This document shows positions 26,058 through 34,444 of a stretch of 60,928 nt of DNA, piece after piece. The stretch is from the NCBI GenBank assembly GCA_949297365.1, contig CASFSL010000030.1, positions 1 through 60,928 of the forward strand, in the 5' to 3' direction. Below the pieces are notes generated by a model, which was given only the letters and a program-made list of their open reading frames with translations, searched no databases and was not told the DNA's origin. The DNA comes from an uncultured Bacteroidales bacterium. Its GTDB lineage: Bacteria; Bacteroidota; Bacteroidia; Bacteroidales; UBA932. The translations under genes and the position numbers were made by a program. Every line of letters begins with the position of its first letter. Positions within the stretch are counted from its first letter, which is position 1.

Positions 26058-26894
26058 TTATCCATTTATGTACATATAGTTCTCGATGAGGCCGGTGAAG
26101 GACAGTCCATAGCTACGGCCGTCATTGCATGTCACCTCGGCGTCTAACCGAATCTTGTTGTCACCGAGGTCGGTGATGATGACAGTACCGTCGGTGATTT
26201 CATAGCGTGGCGTATATCCATAGGTACCGCTGTAGATGCCGTAGAATGAAGGAGCACAGAATGTCCCCGGCTCCTCGGTGCCCATGGGGTCGTATGTGTA
26301 GGTACCTGCGGGCAGGGTGACAAGTCTTTTGTAAGTCTTGCCGTTAGACTCGAATTCCTCAGTAATGGGCTCCTCGCTTGAGAAGAAGTTGATATTGAGT
26401 CCCTCGGAGCCTTCCACCCAAAGTCCAGTCGTGGATACCCATGTATAATAGGACTTATCGGACGTGTAATACTCACCCGTGCATGACTTGACATCGATGA
26501 ACACATCCGTGTTCTGGCCGTCCTGATGCACGAAGGCTGTGTCGAGCAGGAATCCGGTACTGTAGTCATATCTGATGACGACAGTATCCGTGCGTTCACG
26601 CGACGGGTTGGCCTCTACGCCGAATGAAATGGTGTTGCCAGCAGGGTCATCCCCCAGATAAGTAATCCAGTGACCTTCCGGAAAACTTATAAAGAAGCTT
26701 CCCTCCGGACGGTTGACGAACTGATAGGTCAAAGAGATAGTGTCACCACTCTGAGGGACGTCGAAGTAATCGGTGTTCAGCTGGAATGCGGAGTCTCCGT
26801 TGCCATTGCCGTTGCCTCCGCCTGTCTGCTGTTCACAAGCAGCCGCCAGTATCATGACTGCAGCCGCTGAAAATAGAATAAACTTGCTCTTCAT
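26058..26894 (-). CDS. BACON-like lipoprotein, first gene of the second lipoprotein operon
   Basis: The start at 26894 (MKSKFILFSAAAVMILAAAC) gives a clean signal peptide with Cys at 20; the longer frame from 27032 has no signal character and overlaps the promoter. 278 residues. After a GNGNGNG linker comes an Ig-like module (about 36-125: FQLNTDYFDVPQSGDTISLT) ending in TDTVVIRYDY and VHQDGQ, matching BACON. The C-terminal 150 residues are unassigned. The promoter at 26928-26935 and the order of four closely spaced genes indicate one transcript, 26894 down to 21745. Confidence 0.72.
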   Translation of the reverse strand: MKSKFILFSAAAVMILAAACEQQTGGGNGNGNGDSAFQLNTDYFDVPQSGDTISLTYQFVNRPEGSFFISFPEGHWITYLGDDPAGNTISFGVEANPSRERTDTVVIRYDYSTGFLLDTAFVHQDGQNTDVFIDVKSCTGEYYTSDKSYYTWVSTTGLWVEGSEGLNINFFSSEEPITEEFESNGKTYKRLVTLPAGTYTYDPMGTEEPGTFCAPSFYGIYSGTYGYTPRYEITDGTVIITDLGDNKIRLDAEVTCNDGRSYGLSFTGLIENYMYING

Positions 26895-26927
26895 CTTGAT
26901 TGATTTAATAGTACGTTTAAAACGGTG

Positions 26928-26935
26928 CAAATTTA
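26928..26935 (-). promoter_or_regulatory. -7 promoter element of the second lipoprotein operon
   Basis: On the minus strand it reads TAAATTTG, matching TAnnTTTG, about 35 bases before the ATG at 26894. Confidence 0.5.
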
Positions 26936-26988
26936 ATGCAAAAAATTCAGATTGTGACAACTCTATGACAAAAAACGCACGGCAAAAT

Positions 26989-27061
26989 AAACGTACGTTT
27001 AAATTGCTGTTCCATCCAGAGATACACAGCAACTGGATAATTGCATGACCTACATGTAGGT
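26989..27061. promoter_or_regulatory. palindromes upstream of the second lipoprotein operon
   Basis: AAACGTACGTTT (26989-27000) is a perfect 12-base palindrome; its right half recurs as GTACGTTTA at 26911-26919, inside the predicted leader. ACCTACATGTAGGT (27048-27061) is a perfect 14-base palindrome. Their position around the promoter suggests operators for a dimeric regulator, but no regulator gene is adjacent. Confidence 0.35.
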
Positions 27062-27085
27062 AACTGCGCTGTCAGTGACTGAATG

Positions 27086-27922
27086 TCAGTCCCGGCGCAT
27101 GTACAGAGACAGTCTTCTGGCCTGCATTCCGGACAGTATGCCGTTCTCGACTATGGCCTGCAATGAGAAAACGCTGTCATGGACAGTGCGGCGGAAGCGG
27201 TCTATGCCTTTTGCGGCATACGGGCCTATATAAGGGTGTGACGCCATGGAGTCAACGGACATGGTGCGCAGGTCCAGCCTCCGGACGGATGCCGGCTCTA
27301 TAAACACATAATCGTAAAGACGGTTGAGACGTGCAGTGTCGAATCCGCGGATATCCAGCAACTGACTGACGTCCGCGTAACTCCCGAGGCGCTCGCGGTA
27401 ACTCAATATCTGCTTTGCGTACCACGGTCCTATTCCAGGCAGCGCATCCAGAGCCGCGCTGTCGGCGGAGTTAAGTTCCACCATATCCCATTTCCATCCG
27501 TCGTAATCGTATTCATACCGCCGGCTCTCTGTCCCAGTTGCGGACACATCTCCGACAGATGCCGCGGCTCCGGTTCCAGCAGCATCCGCAGGTCCGTCTT
27601 GCGGCACTTTGTTCTTATCCACGGAACCTGTGCTTCCGTACTGTCCCGTAGCTGCCACTGCATTCCGGCCGCCGGGCTCAGCACCTTGCCGCTCATTAAC
27701 AGACGGATAACGGACGATGCCGGCAGTGTCGGATGAAGGCGGCCTGCCCTGGGTGGAAACTGTCCCTGATGCTGTGCCTGTCTCGGCACGCCTGCTATTA
27801 ATAATAAGGTGTCTGGTGAAAAATACAGCCTGGGCCGTCAGAATCAGGAACACCAGGATGATGACTCCGTTGGAGAAAAGACGCTCAGTCCTCCCTTTCC
27901 TCTTTTTCTCTTCTTCCCACAT
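27086..27922 (-). CDS. membrane-anchored helix-hairpin-helix (ComEA-like) protein
   Basis: 278 residues. A basic N-terminus is followed by one transmembrane helix (about 18-40, GVIILVFLILTAQAVFFT), then a 100-residue low-complexity Gly/Thr/Ala linker. The C-terminus holds helix-hairpin-helix motifs: LNSADSAALDALPGIGPWYA near 150, DIRGFDTARLNRLYD near 190 and a third HPYIGPYAAKGIDRFR near 230. HhH tandem proteins bind DNA backbone; the membrane anchor recalls ComEA of DNA uptake, but no other competence gene is nearby. The start overlaps the 3' end of rsmI by 38 bases, so the two are probably translated from one message. Confidence 0.75.
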   Translation of the reverse strand: MWEEEKKRKGRTERLFSNGVIILVFLILTAQAVFFTRHLIINSRRAETGTASGTVSTQGRPPSSDTAGIVRYPSVNERQGAEPGGRNAVAATGQYGSTGSVDKNKVPQDGPADAAGTGAAASVGDVSATGTESRRYEYDYDGWKWDMVELNSADSAALDALPGIGPWYAKQILSYRERLGSYADVSQLLDIRGFDTARLNRLYDYVFIEPASVRRLDLRTMSVDSMASHPYIGPYAAKGIDRFRRTVHDSVFSLQAIVENGILSGMQARRLSLYMRRD

Positions 27923-28595
27923 ATGCTTTCCCTTCTACTGTTAGTACTATCTCCCCTTTGGGCGGGTTGTCCGTGAACCACGAGGCCAGCTCTGAGAGCG
28001 TCCCCCTGCGGGTCTCCTCGTGGACCTTGCTGATCTCGCGGGAGACCGACGCCCTGCGCTCCGGCCCGAAATACCCGCACATCTGCGACAGGGTCCTGGC
28101 CAGCCGGTAGGGCGACTCGTAGAATATCATGGTGCGGCCTTCGGAGGCGAGTTCTGTCAGACGGGTCTGACGGCCCTTCTTTACCGGCAGGAAACCCTCG
28201 AACGAGAACCTGTCGGCCGGTAGTCCCGAGTCTATAAGAGCCGGTACGAAGGCCGTGGCTCCGGGCAGAGTAATGACATCTATACCTTCTTCAGCGCATG
28301 CACGGGCCAGCATGAATCCAGGATCGGAAATGCCCGGGGTACCGGCGTCCGACACCAATGCTATGTCCATACCTGAGAGGAGCTTTTCGCAGACTGGGCG
28401 GACACGGGCGTGCTCGTTGAACTTGTGGTGCGCCTCCGTAGGCTTTGATATCCCGTAATGCTTCAGAAGCACGGATGTGGTCCTGGTGTCCTCGGCCAGG
28501 ATGAGGTCCACCTGTTTCAGAACCGCGATGGCTCTGAAAGTCATGTCTTCCAGATTGCCCACAGGAGTGGGTACGATATAAAGATTGCCGGCCAT
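27885..28595 (-). CDS. rsmI: 16S rRNA (cytidine1402-2'-O)-methyltransferase
   Basis: SAM-dependent enzyme that methylates the ribose of C1402 in the ribosomal decoding centre. 237 residues from ATG 28595 (MAGNLYIVPTPVGNLEDMT); the frame continues upstream to 28694 but that part overlaps the promoter and thymidine kinase. Family motifs: PTPVGNLEDMT, EDTRTTSVLLKHYG, SDAGTPGISDPG, and ATAFVPALIDSGLP. Slightly longer C-terminus than the core, ending in a Lys/Glu-rich tail that overlaps the HhH gene. Confidence 0.92.
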   Translation of the reverse strand: MAGNLYIVPTPVGNLEDMTFRAIAVLKQVDLILAEDTRTTSVLLKHYGISKPTEAHHKFNEHARVRPVCEKLLSGMDIALVSDAGTPGISDPGFMLARACAEEGIDVITLPGATAFVPALIDSGLPADRFSFEGFLPVKKGRQTRLTELASEGRTMIFYESPYRLARTLSQMCGYFGPERRASVSREISKVHEETRRGTLSELASWFTDNPPKGEIVLTVEGKAYVGRREKEERED

Positions 28596-28618
28596 GACGG
28601 TAAAATGGTATAAAATGT

Positions 28619-28626
28619 TAATTTTG
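28619..28626 (+). promoter_or_regulatory. -7 promoter element of tdk
   Basis: TAATTTTG matches TAnnTTTG and points toward tdk (ATG 28676). It faces the rsmI promoter at 28663-28670, so the two transcripts would overlap at their 5' ends. Confidence 0.45.
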
Positions 28627-28662
28627 CACTCCGGATGCCGGGACGACTGCATCCGCAAAGGA

Positions 28663-28670
28663 CAAAAGTA
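28663..28670 (-). promoter_or_regulatory. -7 promoter element of rsmI
   Basis: On the minus strand it reads TACTTTTG. It predicts a leader of about 60 bases before the rsmI ATG at 28595. Confidence 0.45.
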
Positions 28671-28675
28671 AGAAA

Positions 28676-29248
28676 ATGTTTTCAGAATACGCAAAAAAAC
28701 CGGGATGGATAGAAGTAATCTGCGGCTCGATGTTCTCGGGCAAGACCGAGGAGCTTATACGCCGTCTGAAGCGGGCCAAGTTCGCCAATCAGCGGGTAGA
28801 GATATTCAAGCCCGGCATAGATACCAGATACTCAGTGCAGGAAGTAGTCTCACACGATGCCACTGCCATACTTTCCACACCGGTGGAGTCTTCGGCCAGT
28901 ATCCTGCTGCTCTCCGGAGACGTGGACGTGGTGGGCATAGATGAGGCCCAGTTCTTCGATGACGGCATAGTGGACGTGTGCCGCCAGCTTGCATCCTCGG
29001 GCATAAGAGTCATAGCCGCCGGCCTGGACATGGACTACCAGGGAAAACCGTTCGGCCCCATGCCGGCTCTTATGGCCGTGGCCGAATACGTGGACAAGGT
29101 ACATGCCATCTGCGTGCGCTGCGGCGACCCCGCCCTGTACTCGCACCGCCTGTCCTCCAGCGACCGCCTGGTGGAGCTCGGGGAGAAGGATATCTACGAG
29201 CCTCTCTGCCGCCATTGCTTCAATAAATGCATGGAGAATTCTGATTAA
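28676..29248 (+). CDS. tdk: thymidine kinase (type II, zinc-binding)
   Basis: Phosphorylates thymidine to dTMP in pyrimidine salvage. 190 residues, the normal length. The Walker [12 protein letters not shown] is at about residue 15 and the DEAQFF Walker B near 87. The zinc site Cys pairs are CVRCG near 146 and CRHC near 183. The lasso-domain segment [16 protein letters not shown] is present. Transcribed divergently from rsmI with only 80 bases between the start codons. Confidence 0.95.
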   Translation: MFSEYAKKPGWIEVICGSMFSGKTEELIRRLKRAKFANQRVEIFKPGIDTRYSVQEVVSHDATAILSTPVESSASILLLSGDVDVVGIDEAQFFDDGIVDVCRQLASSGIRVIAAGLDMDYQGKPFGPMPALMAVAEYVDKVHAICVRCGDPALYSHRLSSSDRLVELGEKDIYEPLCRHCFNKCMENSD

Positions 29249-29273
29249 CCCTATGCTAATTCCGAATTTTCAT

Positions 29274-29281
29274 TATTTTTG
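29274..29281 (+). promoter_or_regulatory. -7 promoter element of the CorC/HlyC-type gene
   Basis: TATTTTTG matches TAnnTTTG with a leader of about 21 bases. A second match, TACATTTG at 29298-29305, sits one base before the ATG and would give a leaderless message; the first seems the likelier. Confidence 0.45.
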
Positions 29282-29306
29282 CATTCGTGACTATTCTTAC
29301 ATTTGA

Positions 29307-30611
29307 ATGGAAATTTTTATAATTCTACTTCTTATTCTACTCAACGGCCTCTTCTCCATGAGTGAGGTTGCTCTGATAAGCGCAAGAAAATCAAGTCTTA
29401 CAGCCGATGCCAAAAGGGGCAGCCGCTCCGCCAAAAATGTTCTCAATCTTACTGAAAGACCCAATAAGTTCCTGTCTACAGTGCAGATAGGGATAACTCT
29501 CATCGGTATTCTCACCGGTATCTATTCGGGAGCCTCGATAGCGGACAAGTTCTCCGACATACTCGAGGGCTGGGGGCTGGCGGAAAGTGTGGCCCAGCCT
29601 CTTGCGCAGGTATCCATAGTTATCATCGTGACATATCTGACCATTGTTCTCGGCGAGCTGGTTCCCAAACGTCTTGGCATGGGCTCCCCGGAGAGTATCG
29701 CCAAGGTAATGTCCGGACCTATGCTGGTACTCTCGTGGATAGCCACCCCTTTCGTGTGGATACTGGACAAGAGCACATCCCTGTTCGTCAAGGCTTTTCA
29801 TGTGGAGGAGAAAGAAGCCAAGGTGACTGAGGAGGAGATCAAGTCGATGGTGGCCGAGGGCAAGGAGGACGGTGAGGTCCAGGATGTGGAGCAGGATATA
29901 GTGGAAAGAGTATTCTCTTTAGGCGACAGAAAGATAGAGTCCATCATGACCAGCCGCAACGAGATAGTGTGGATAGACAAGGAGATGACACGGGAGGAAA
30001 TCAATACTACTGTGCAGGAGAACCTCTTCGAGGTCTATCCCGTGGGAGACGGCAGTCTCGATGAGATAGTCGGGGTTGTCTACCTGAAAGACCTCTTCGG
30101 CAAGCTGGACAACGAGAAGTTCTCTATAGATGACATCATACGCCCCGTGCAGTATTTCCACGAGTACACGGACGTATACAAGGTACTGGAGCAGATGAAG
30201 AAGGCCCATGTTACATATGGACTGGTCTGCGACGAGTTCGGTGTATGTCAGGGTATCGTGACCTACAAGGACATACTGGAAGGCCTGGTCGGCTCCATAG
30301 ATGACGAGGAGGACGAGCCGGATATCATCGAGCGCCAGAACGGAGGCGGCTGGCTGGTGGACGGCCAGTGCCCGTTCTACGACTTCCTGGCCCATTTTGA
30401 CATGGAGGAGCTGGCATCGGAAAACGATTACAATACTGTCGGTGGCCTGATTCTTGAATTACTTGAGCACATACCCAAGTCCGGGGAGTATGTGGAGTGG
30501 AACGGCTTCCGCCTTGAGGTTGTGGACATGGACGGGGCGAGAATAGACAAAGTGCTTGTCAACAGAACGGTCTCTGAGCCCGAAGATGTTAAGGACGATA
30601 AAGAAAAATAG
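29307..30611 (+). CDS. CNNM/CorC (hemolysin-C family) transporter-like membrane protein
   Basis: 434 residues. DUF21 membrane domain (about 1-185) with hydrophobic helices around MEIFIILLLILLNGLFSMSE, FLSTVQIGITLIGILTG and PLAQVSIVIIVTYLTIVLGE. Two CBS domains follow (about 205-330: VERVFSLGDRKIESIMTSRN, VTYGLVCDEFGVCQGIVTYK), then a C-terminal CorC_HlyC domain (about 345-430, YNTVGGLILELLEHIPKSGE). Family members take part in Mg2+ or Na+ efflux/homeostasis; the hemolysin label is historic. The start ATG matches the family's normal N-terminus. Next gene 7 bases downstream. Confidence 0.88.
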   Translation: MEIFIILLLILLNGLFSMSEVALISARKSSLTADAKRGSRSAKNVLNLTERPNKFLSTVQIGITLIGILTGIYSGASIADKFSDILEGWGLAESVAQPLAQVSIVIIVTYLTIVLGELVPKRLGMGSPESIAKVMSGPMLVLSWIATPFVWILDKSTSLFVKAFHVEEKEAKVTEEEIKSMVAEGKEDGEVQDVEQDIVERVFSLGDRKIESIMTSRNEIVWIDKEMTREEINTTVQENLFEVYPVGDGSLDEIVGVVYLKDLFGKLDNEKFSIDDIIRPVQYFHEYTDVYKVLEQMKKAHVTYGLVCDEFGVCQGIVTYKDILEGLVGSIDDEEDEPDIIERQNGGGWLVDGQCPFYDFLAHFDMEELASENDYNTVGGLILELLEHIPKSGEYVEWNGFRLEVVDMDGARIDKVLVNRTVSEPEDVKDDKEK

Positions 30612-30618
30612 AACAAGT

Positions 30619-31326
30619 ATGGGATATACAGCATTTTTACTTTCCATGATGTCCGCCGCTGTCATGATAACAGCCGGCGGATATTCTGTATCTGCACAGG
30701 ACTACGATAAGTCCGGGTACTGCCCCATCACCAAGGGGATGACCCTGGAGTATGCCAATTATGACGCGGACGGACATAAGACCGGGTCTTATGTAATGAC
30801 TGTCAAGGCCGTATCGGGCACTTTGGAGAAGGGGACCGTGACTTTTGACCAGTATTTTTACGATGAGGACGGCCGACCGCTTTTCGATGACAACGGCGGC
30901 AATCTTCCGATGGAGGTCACGGTCGGAGGCCCCGACGGCACTGTCTCGCGCATGAGCGACGTGGGGAAAGTAATGAAGGTGCAGGACATCATGTCCAAAG
31001 GAGATGCCAGCAGTGTGCCCTCGGGCCTGAAGGCCGGAATGACTATCCCTGATGGAAAGATAAAGGTCCAGATAGGCATGGTCTCCGCCAACATCCTTAC
31101 TCAGAGCCGTCAGGTGGTGGAGCAGAAGAGCATCACCGTGCCGGCAGGAACATTCGACTGCTTCCTGCTCAAGGAGAATCAGGTGACAAAACAGCCCATA
31201 GGCTCCAGAACAGAGCGGATAGAGACATGGTATGCTCCTGGCATCGGCTGTGTCAAGCAGGCAGTCTACGACAAGAAAGGACGTCTGGACCATACCCAGG
31301 AGCTGGTATCCCTCCAATTTGAATAA
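30619..31326 (+). CDS. TapB-like/DUF3108 exported protein
   Basis: 235 residues from ATG 30619 (MGYTAFLLSMMSAAVMITAG); earlier in-frame starts lie inside the preceding gene. The signal peptide is cleaved after about residue 29 (GYSVSAQD). The mature part is a beta-rich domain of the TapB/DUF3108 type with Y(A)NYDADGHKTGSYVMTVKA near the front. It ends with the family's IETWYAPGIGCVKQAVYDKK block. Likely periplasmic; molecular role unknown. 7 bases after the CorC-type gene and 14 before the ABC ATPase gene, in one operon. Confidence 0.75.
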   Translation: MGYTAFLLSMMSAAVMITAGGYSVSAQDYDKSGYCPITKGMTLEYANYDADGHKTGSYVMTVKAVSGTLEKGTVTFDQYFYDEDGRPLFDDNGGNLPMEVTVGGPDGTVSRMSDVGKVMKVQDIMSKGDASSVPSGLKAGMTIPDGKIKVQIGMVSANILTQSRQVVEQKSITVPAGTFDCFLLKENQVTKQPIGSRTERIETWYAPGIGCVKQAVYDKKGRLDHTQELVSLQFE

Positions 31327-31340
31327 TTTTCCTGAAAAAT

Positions 31341-32264
31341 ATGAATACTATTGCCTGTAGGGACATCGTGAAAGTGTTCGGGACTTATACGGCCCTGAAC
31401 CATGTCTCCATAGAAGTTCCGAAAGGAACTATCTTCGGTCTGCTCGGGCCCAACGGGGCAGGCAAGACCACTCTAATCAGAATCATCAACCAGATTACAG
31501 TGCCTAATTCCGGCATTGTGCTCTTCAATGACAACCCGGTAGTCCCCGATGATGTCTACCGCATCGGCTATCTTCCCGAGGAGCGCGGTCTCTATAAGAA
31601 GATGAAAGTCGGGGAGCAGGCCATGTATCTGGCCCGTCTAAAGGGACTTAGCCGTCAGCAGGCCATGACAGAACTGAAGAAGTGGTTCGTGAAGTTCGGC
31701 ATCGAGAGCTGGTGGAACAAGAAAGTGGAGGAGCTGTCCAAGGGAATGGCCCAGAAAGTGCAGTTCATCACCACTGTTCTACACAGGCCGGAGCTGCTGA
31801 TCCTGGACGAGCCGTTCTCAGGATTCGACCCGGTGAACGTGCAGCTTATCCGCAATGAGATCCTGCGTATGAAAGACGAGGGCACGACCATTATCCTCTC
31901 CACTCACAATATGGCGTCCGTAGAGGAGCTTTGCGACAATATCGCCCTCATCAACAAGTCCAATCTCGTGGTCACCGGAGGTGTGGAGCAGATCCGCCGC
32001 GACCACGGCAAGAGCCAGGTGGAAGTGCTTTACCGACCCTCCGGCGCATCAGTGGAGATGTCTGACCGGCAGGTTCTCAAGCTCGTCTCGGACGGAGCGC
32101 ACAAGGATATCCGCAGGGCCGTATACGACGTGCCCAAAGGAACGCCTTCGGCTCAGATACTCTCGGAACTGGCCGGCAGCGGCATTGACGTGGTGTCCTA
32201 CCGCGAGCTGATACCGAGCATGAACGATATATTCATCCAATTAGTAAAAGGGGAGGGCAAGTAA
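31341..32264 (+). CDS. ABC transporter ATP-binding protein (ABC-2 type, NatA-like)
   Basis: 307 residues. Walker A GPNGAGKT near 36, Q-loop in INQITVPNSG, signature motif LSKGMAQK near 135, Walker B LLILDEPFSGFDP near 153, and the H-loop STHNMAS near 190. The C-terminal 80-residue extension is the DUF4162-like region typical of NatA-type exporters. It drives the permease encoded 1 base downstream. Substrate unknown; NatAB homologues export Na+ or peptides. Confidence 0.9.
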   Translation: MNTIACRDIVKVFGTYTALNHVSIEVPKGTIFGLLGPNGAGKTTLIRIINQITVPNSGIVLFNDNPVVPDDVYRIGYLPEERGLYKKMKVGEQAMYLARLKGLSRQQAMTELKKWFVKFGIESWWNKKVEELSKGMAQKVQFITTVLHRPELLILDEPFSGFDPVNVQLIRNEILRMKDEGTTIILSTHNMASVEELCDNIALINKSNLVVTGGVEQIRRDHGKSQVEVLYRPSGASVEMSDRQVLKLVSDGAHKDIRRAVYDVPKGTPSAQILSELAGSGIDVVSYRELIPSMNDIFIQLVKGEGK

Positions 32265-32265
32265 T

Positions 32266-33618
32266 ATGGACTTCAAGAAGATAAAACTCGTACTCGGACG
32301 TGAATTCTCCATCCGCGTCAAGAAGAAATCATTTATAATCACGACCATCGTCACCCCCATACTTTTCGCGGCCCTGATGATAGTGCCATCGCTCATAATG
32401 ATGGCCGACCTGGACAAGGATGTCAACAGGGTGATGGTGCTGGACGACTCAGGTGTTGTGGCCCAGGCACTGGAAAGCGGCGCGGAGATAGAGTATGTCA
32501 TACCCGAGAACATAGACCTGGAGTTCGCCAAGAATCATCTGGACAGCCTGGGTGTATATGCCGTGATGTATGTCTCGCCTCTGGACACCGCCAACAACGT
32601 GACTGTGGATGCATACGCGGTCAAGCAGATCAACGCGAAAGTGAGCGACGCTATAAAGGCCGATGTCAACGATGTCATAGAGCGCTACAAGCTCCAGCAG
32701 TACAATATCGAGAATTACGACCGGATACAGGCGGATCTCAATCACGAGGTGGACCTGAACACCTACATAGTCGGTGAGGACGGTCAGGAGCGGGAGTCCA
32801 TACTCGGAATCAGCATGGCCATCTCCTTCATCATGGGCTTCGTCATCTACATATTCGTCACGATGTTCGGCAACATGGTCATGACCAGCGTCATCAACGA
32901 GAAGTCCAACAAGATAGTGGAGGTCATCGTCTCCTCCGTCAAGCCTTTCGACCTGATGATAGGCAAGATTCTCGGCGTGGCCAGCGTGGCCCTTACCCAG
33001 TTCTTCATCTGGGTGGTCCTGACCCTGGCCATCGTATTCGGCTTCCAGCTTGCCATGGGACCGGAACTGATGAGCGATCCCGAGGCCATGGAGCAGATGA
33101 CCCAGATGGCCGGCATGGACTCTGAGCAGATGGCACAGATAGCCTCCGCTTCCGACAGCGAGACCGCACAGGTGTTCACGGCCCTCAAGGAGGTCAACTT
33201 CGGCCTCATCATCGGCTGCTTCCTGATATATTTCGTCCTCGGCTATCTTTTGTATGCCTCCCTTTTCGCCGCCATCGGCTCAGCCGTGGACAACGAGGCC
33301 GACACCCAGCAGCTGGTACTGCCCGTGACCATTCCTCTTATTATCGGACTGCTGCTTATGCTTCAGACATTCCAGAATCCAGACGGTCAGCTGGCCTTCT
33401 GGGGCTCTATTATTCCATTCACCTCTCCGATGGTGATGCTGGCACGTGTGCCCTTCGAGGGCTGCGTGCAGACATGGGAGCTGCTGCTGTCCATCGGCCT
33501 GCTGCTGGTGACTTTCCTGATTGCCGTGTATTTTTCCGGCAAGATATACCGTATCGGCATCCTGATGCACGGTACAAAGTACTCCTGGAAGGACATCTGG
33601 AAATGGCTTAAATATTAG
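32266..33618 (+). CDS. ABC-2 type transporter permease (NatB-like)
   Basis: 450 residues. One N-terminal transmembrane helix (FIITTIVTPILFAALMIVPS) is followed by a large extracytoplasmic domain (about 45-180). Then come five or six helices, with AISFIMGFVIYIFVTMFG, the signature INEKSNKIVEVIVSSVKPFD (NatB family) near 210, FFIWVVLTLAIVFGF, and the C-terminal hydrophobic segments. The Met/Gln-rich stretch near 275-300 is a periplasmic or cytosolic insertion. It forms a transporter with the ATPase encoded 1 base upstream. Confidence 0.88.
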   Translation: MDFKKIKLVLGREFSIRVKKKSFIITTIVTPILFAALMIVPSLIMMADLDKDVNRVMVLDDSGVVAQALESGAEIEYVIPENIDLEFAKNHLDSLGVYAVMYVSPLDTANNVTVDAYAVKQINAKVSDAIKADVNDVIERYKLQQYNIENYDRIQADLNHEVDLNTYIVGEDGQERESILGISMAISFIMGFVIYIFVTMFGNMVMTSVINEKSNKIVEVIVSSVKPFDLMIGKILGVASVALTQFFIWVVLTLAIVFGFQLAMGPELMSDPEAMEQMTQMAGMDSEQMAQIASASDSETAQVFTALKEVNFGLIIGCFLIYFVLGYLLYASLFAAIGSAVDNEADTQQLVLPVTIPLIIGLLLMLQTFQNPDGQLAFWGSIIPFTSPMVMLARVPFEGCVQTWELLLSIGLLLVTFLIAVYFSGKIYRIGILMHGTKYSWKDIWKWLKY

Positions 33619-33693
33619 TCTTGGTGTATTTTACCCACTCTGACACGCCTCTGGACTGATATGGCTTTTGACCTTTTAATTTGAAGATAAGAT

Positions 33694-34440
33694 ATGCGTA
33701 AGTGCTTATTAATGACTTTGATTGCGGTATTTACCTGGCAGATGCTGGGTGCTCAGGACTTTGAGTACAGCTGGCAGCGGGTCAGGATGGACTCGCGGTA
33801 TGAGAGCGATACCGTCTATGGCGTGGACAGCATAGTCGCCGCACATCAGGAGCAGATAGCTCCGCTGATGGAAGTCGTGATATATTCTACCGGAGAGATA
33901 GAGGAGAGAAGGCCCGAGAGCGCTCTGTCCAATCTGGCCGCCGACATGCTGCTGTATGCGGCCGCAGACCGTCTGGACAACGGCCTGCCGTCGATGTCAC
34001 TTACCAATTTCGGAGGAATAAGGTGCAACTTCCCAAAGGGTGCGGTCAGAGTGTACGACATCTACTCCACGTTCCCGTTTGACAATACTGTCGTGGTGGC
34101 GGTGATGAAGGGGGAGGATATACGCAACATTCTGGAGCGTTTCGCTTCCGGTAAGTTCGAAGCTTTAGGCGGGGTGGAGATAGTAGTGCGTGACGGAGAA
34201 CTGGAGAAATGCCTGATAGGCGGCCGGCCGTTGGAGGATGACGCTCTGTACAATCTGGTGACCATCGATTTTCTGCTGGACGGGGGAGACCGTTTCGATA
34301 TCGGAGACGACGCCGTGTCCATAGACCGTACTGGCATCGTACTGCGGGATGCCGCCGTACGGTATCTGCGTGACCTTTCCGAGTCAGGCATAGTCCTGGA
34401 GAACAAGGGTGACGGACGTGTAACCATAGAAAAGGACTGA
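33694..34440 (+). CDS. 5'-nucleotidase C-terminal-domain protein
   Basis: 248 residues with a signal peptide (about 1-20, cleaved at LGAQ). The whole mature protein corresponds to the substrate-binding C-terminal domain of UshA-type nucleotidases: ESALSNLAADMLLYAA, SLTNFGGIRCNFPKGAVRVY, and STFPFDNTVVVAVMKGEDIR. The base-stacking FxxxGGDRF-like segment LDGGDRFDIG is also seen. The metal-binding phosphatase domain is missing here and is encoded by the next gene, 4 bases downstream. Periplasmic nucleotide hydrolysis would need both (inference). Confidence 0.85.
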   Translation: MRKCLLMTLIAVFTWQMLGAQDFEYSWQRVRMDSRYESDTVYGVDSIVAAHQEQIAPLMEVVIYSTGEIEERRPESALSNLAADMLLYAAADRLDNGLPSMSLTNFGGIRCNFPKGAVRVYDIYSTFPFDNTVVVAVMKGEDIRNILERFASGKFEALGGVEIVVRDGELEKCLIGGRPLEDDALYNLVTIDFLLDGGDRFDIGDDAVSIDRTGIVLRDAAVRYLRDLSESGIVLENKGDGRVTIEKD

Positions 34441-34444
34441 CATT

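Noticed and set aside
29298-29305. Leaderless promoter TACATTTG for the CorC-type gene
   Set aside because: A second perfect element 24 bases upstream gives a normal leader, so leaderless transcription is not needed.
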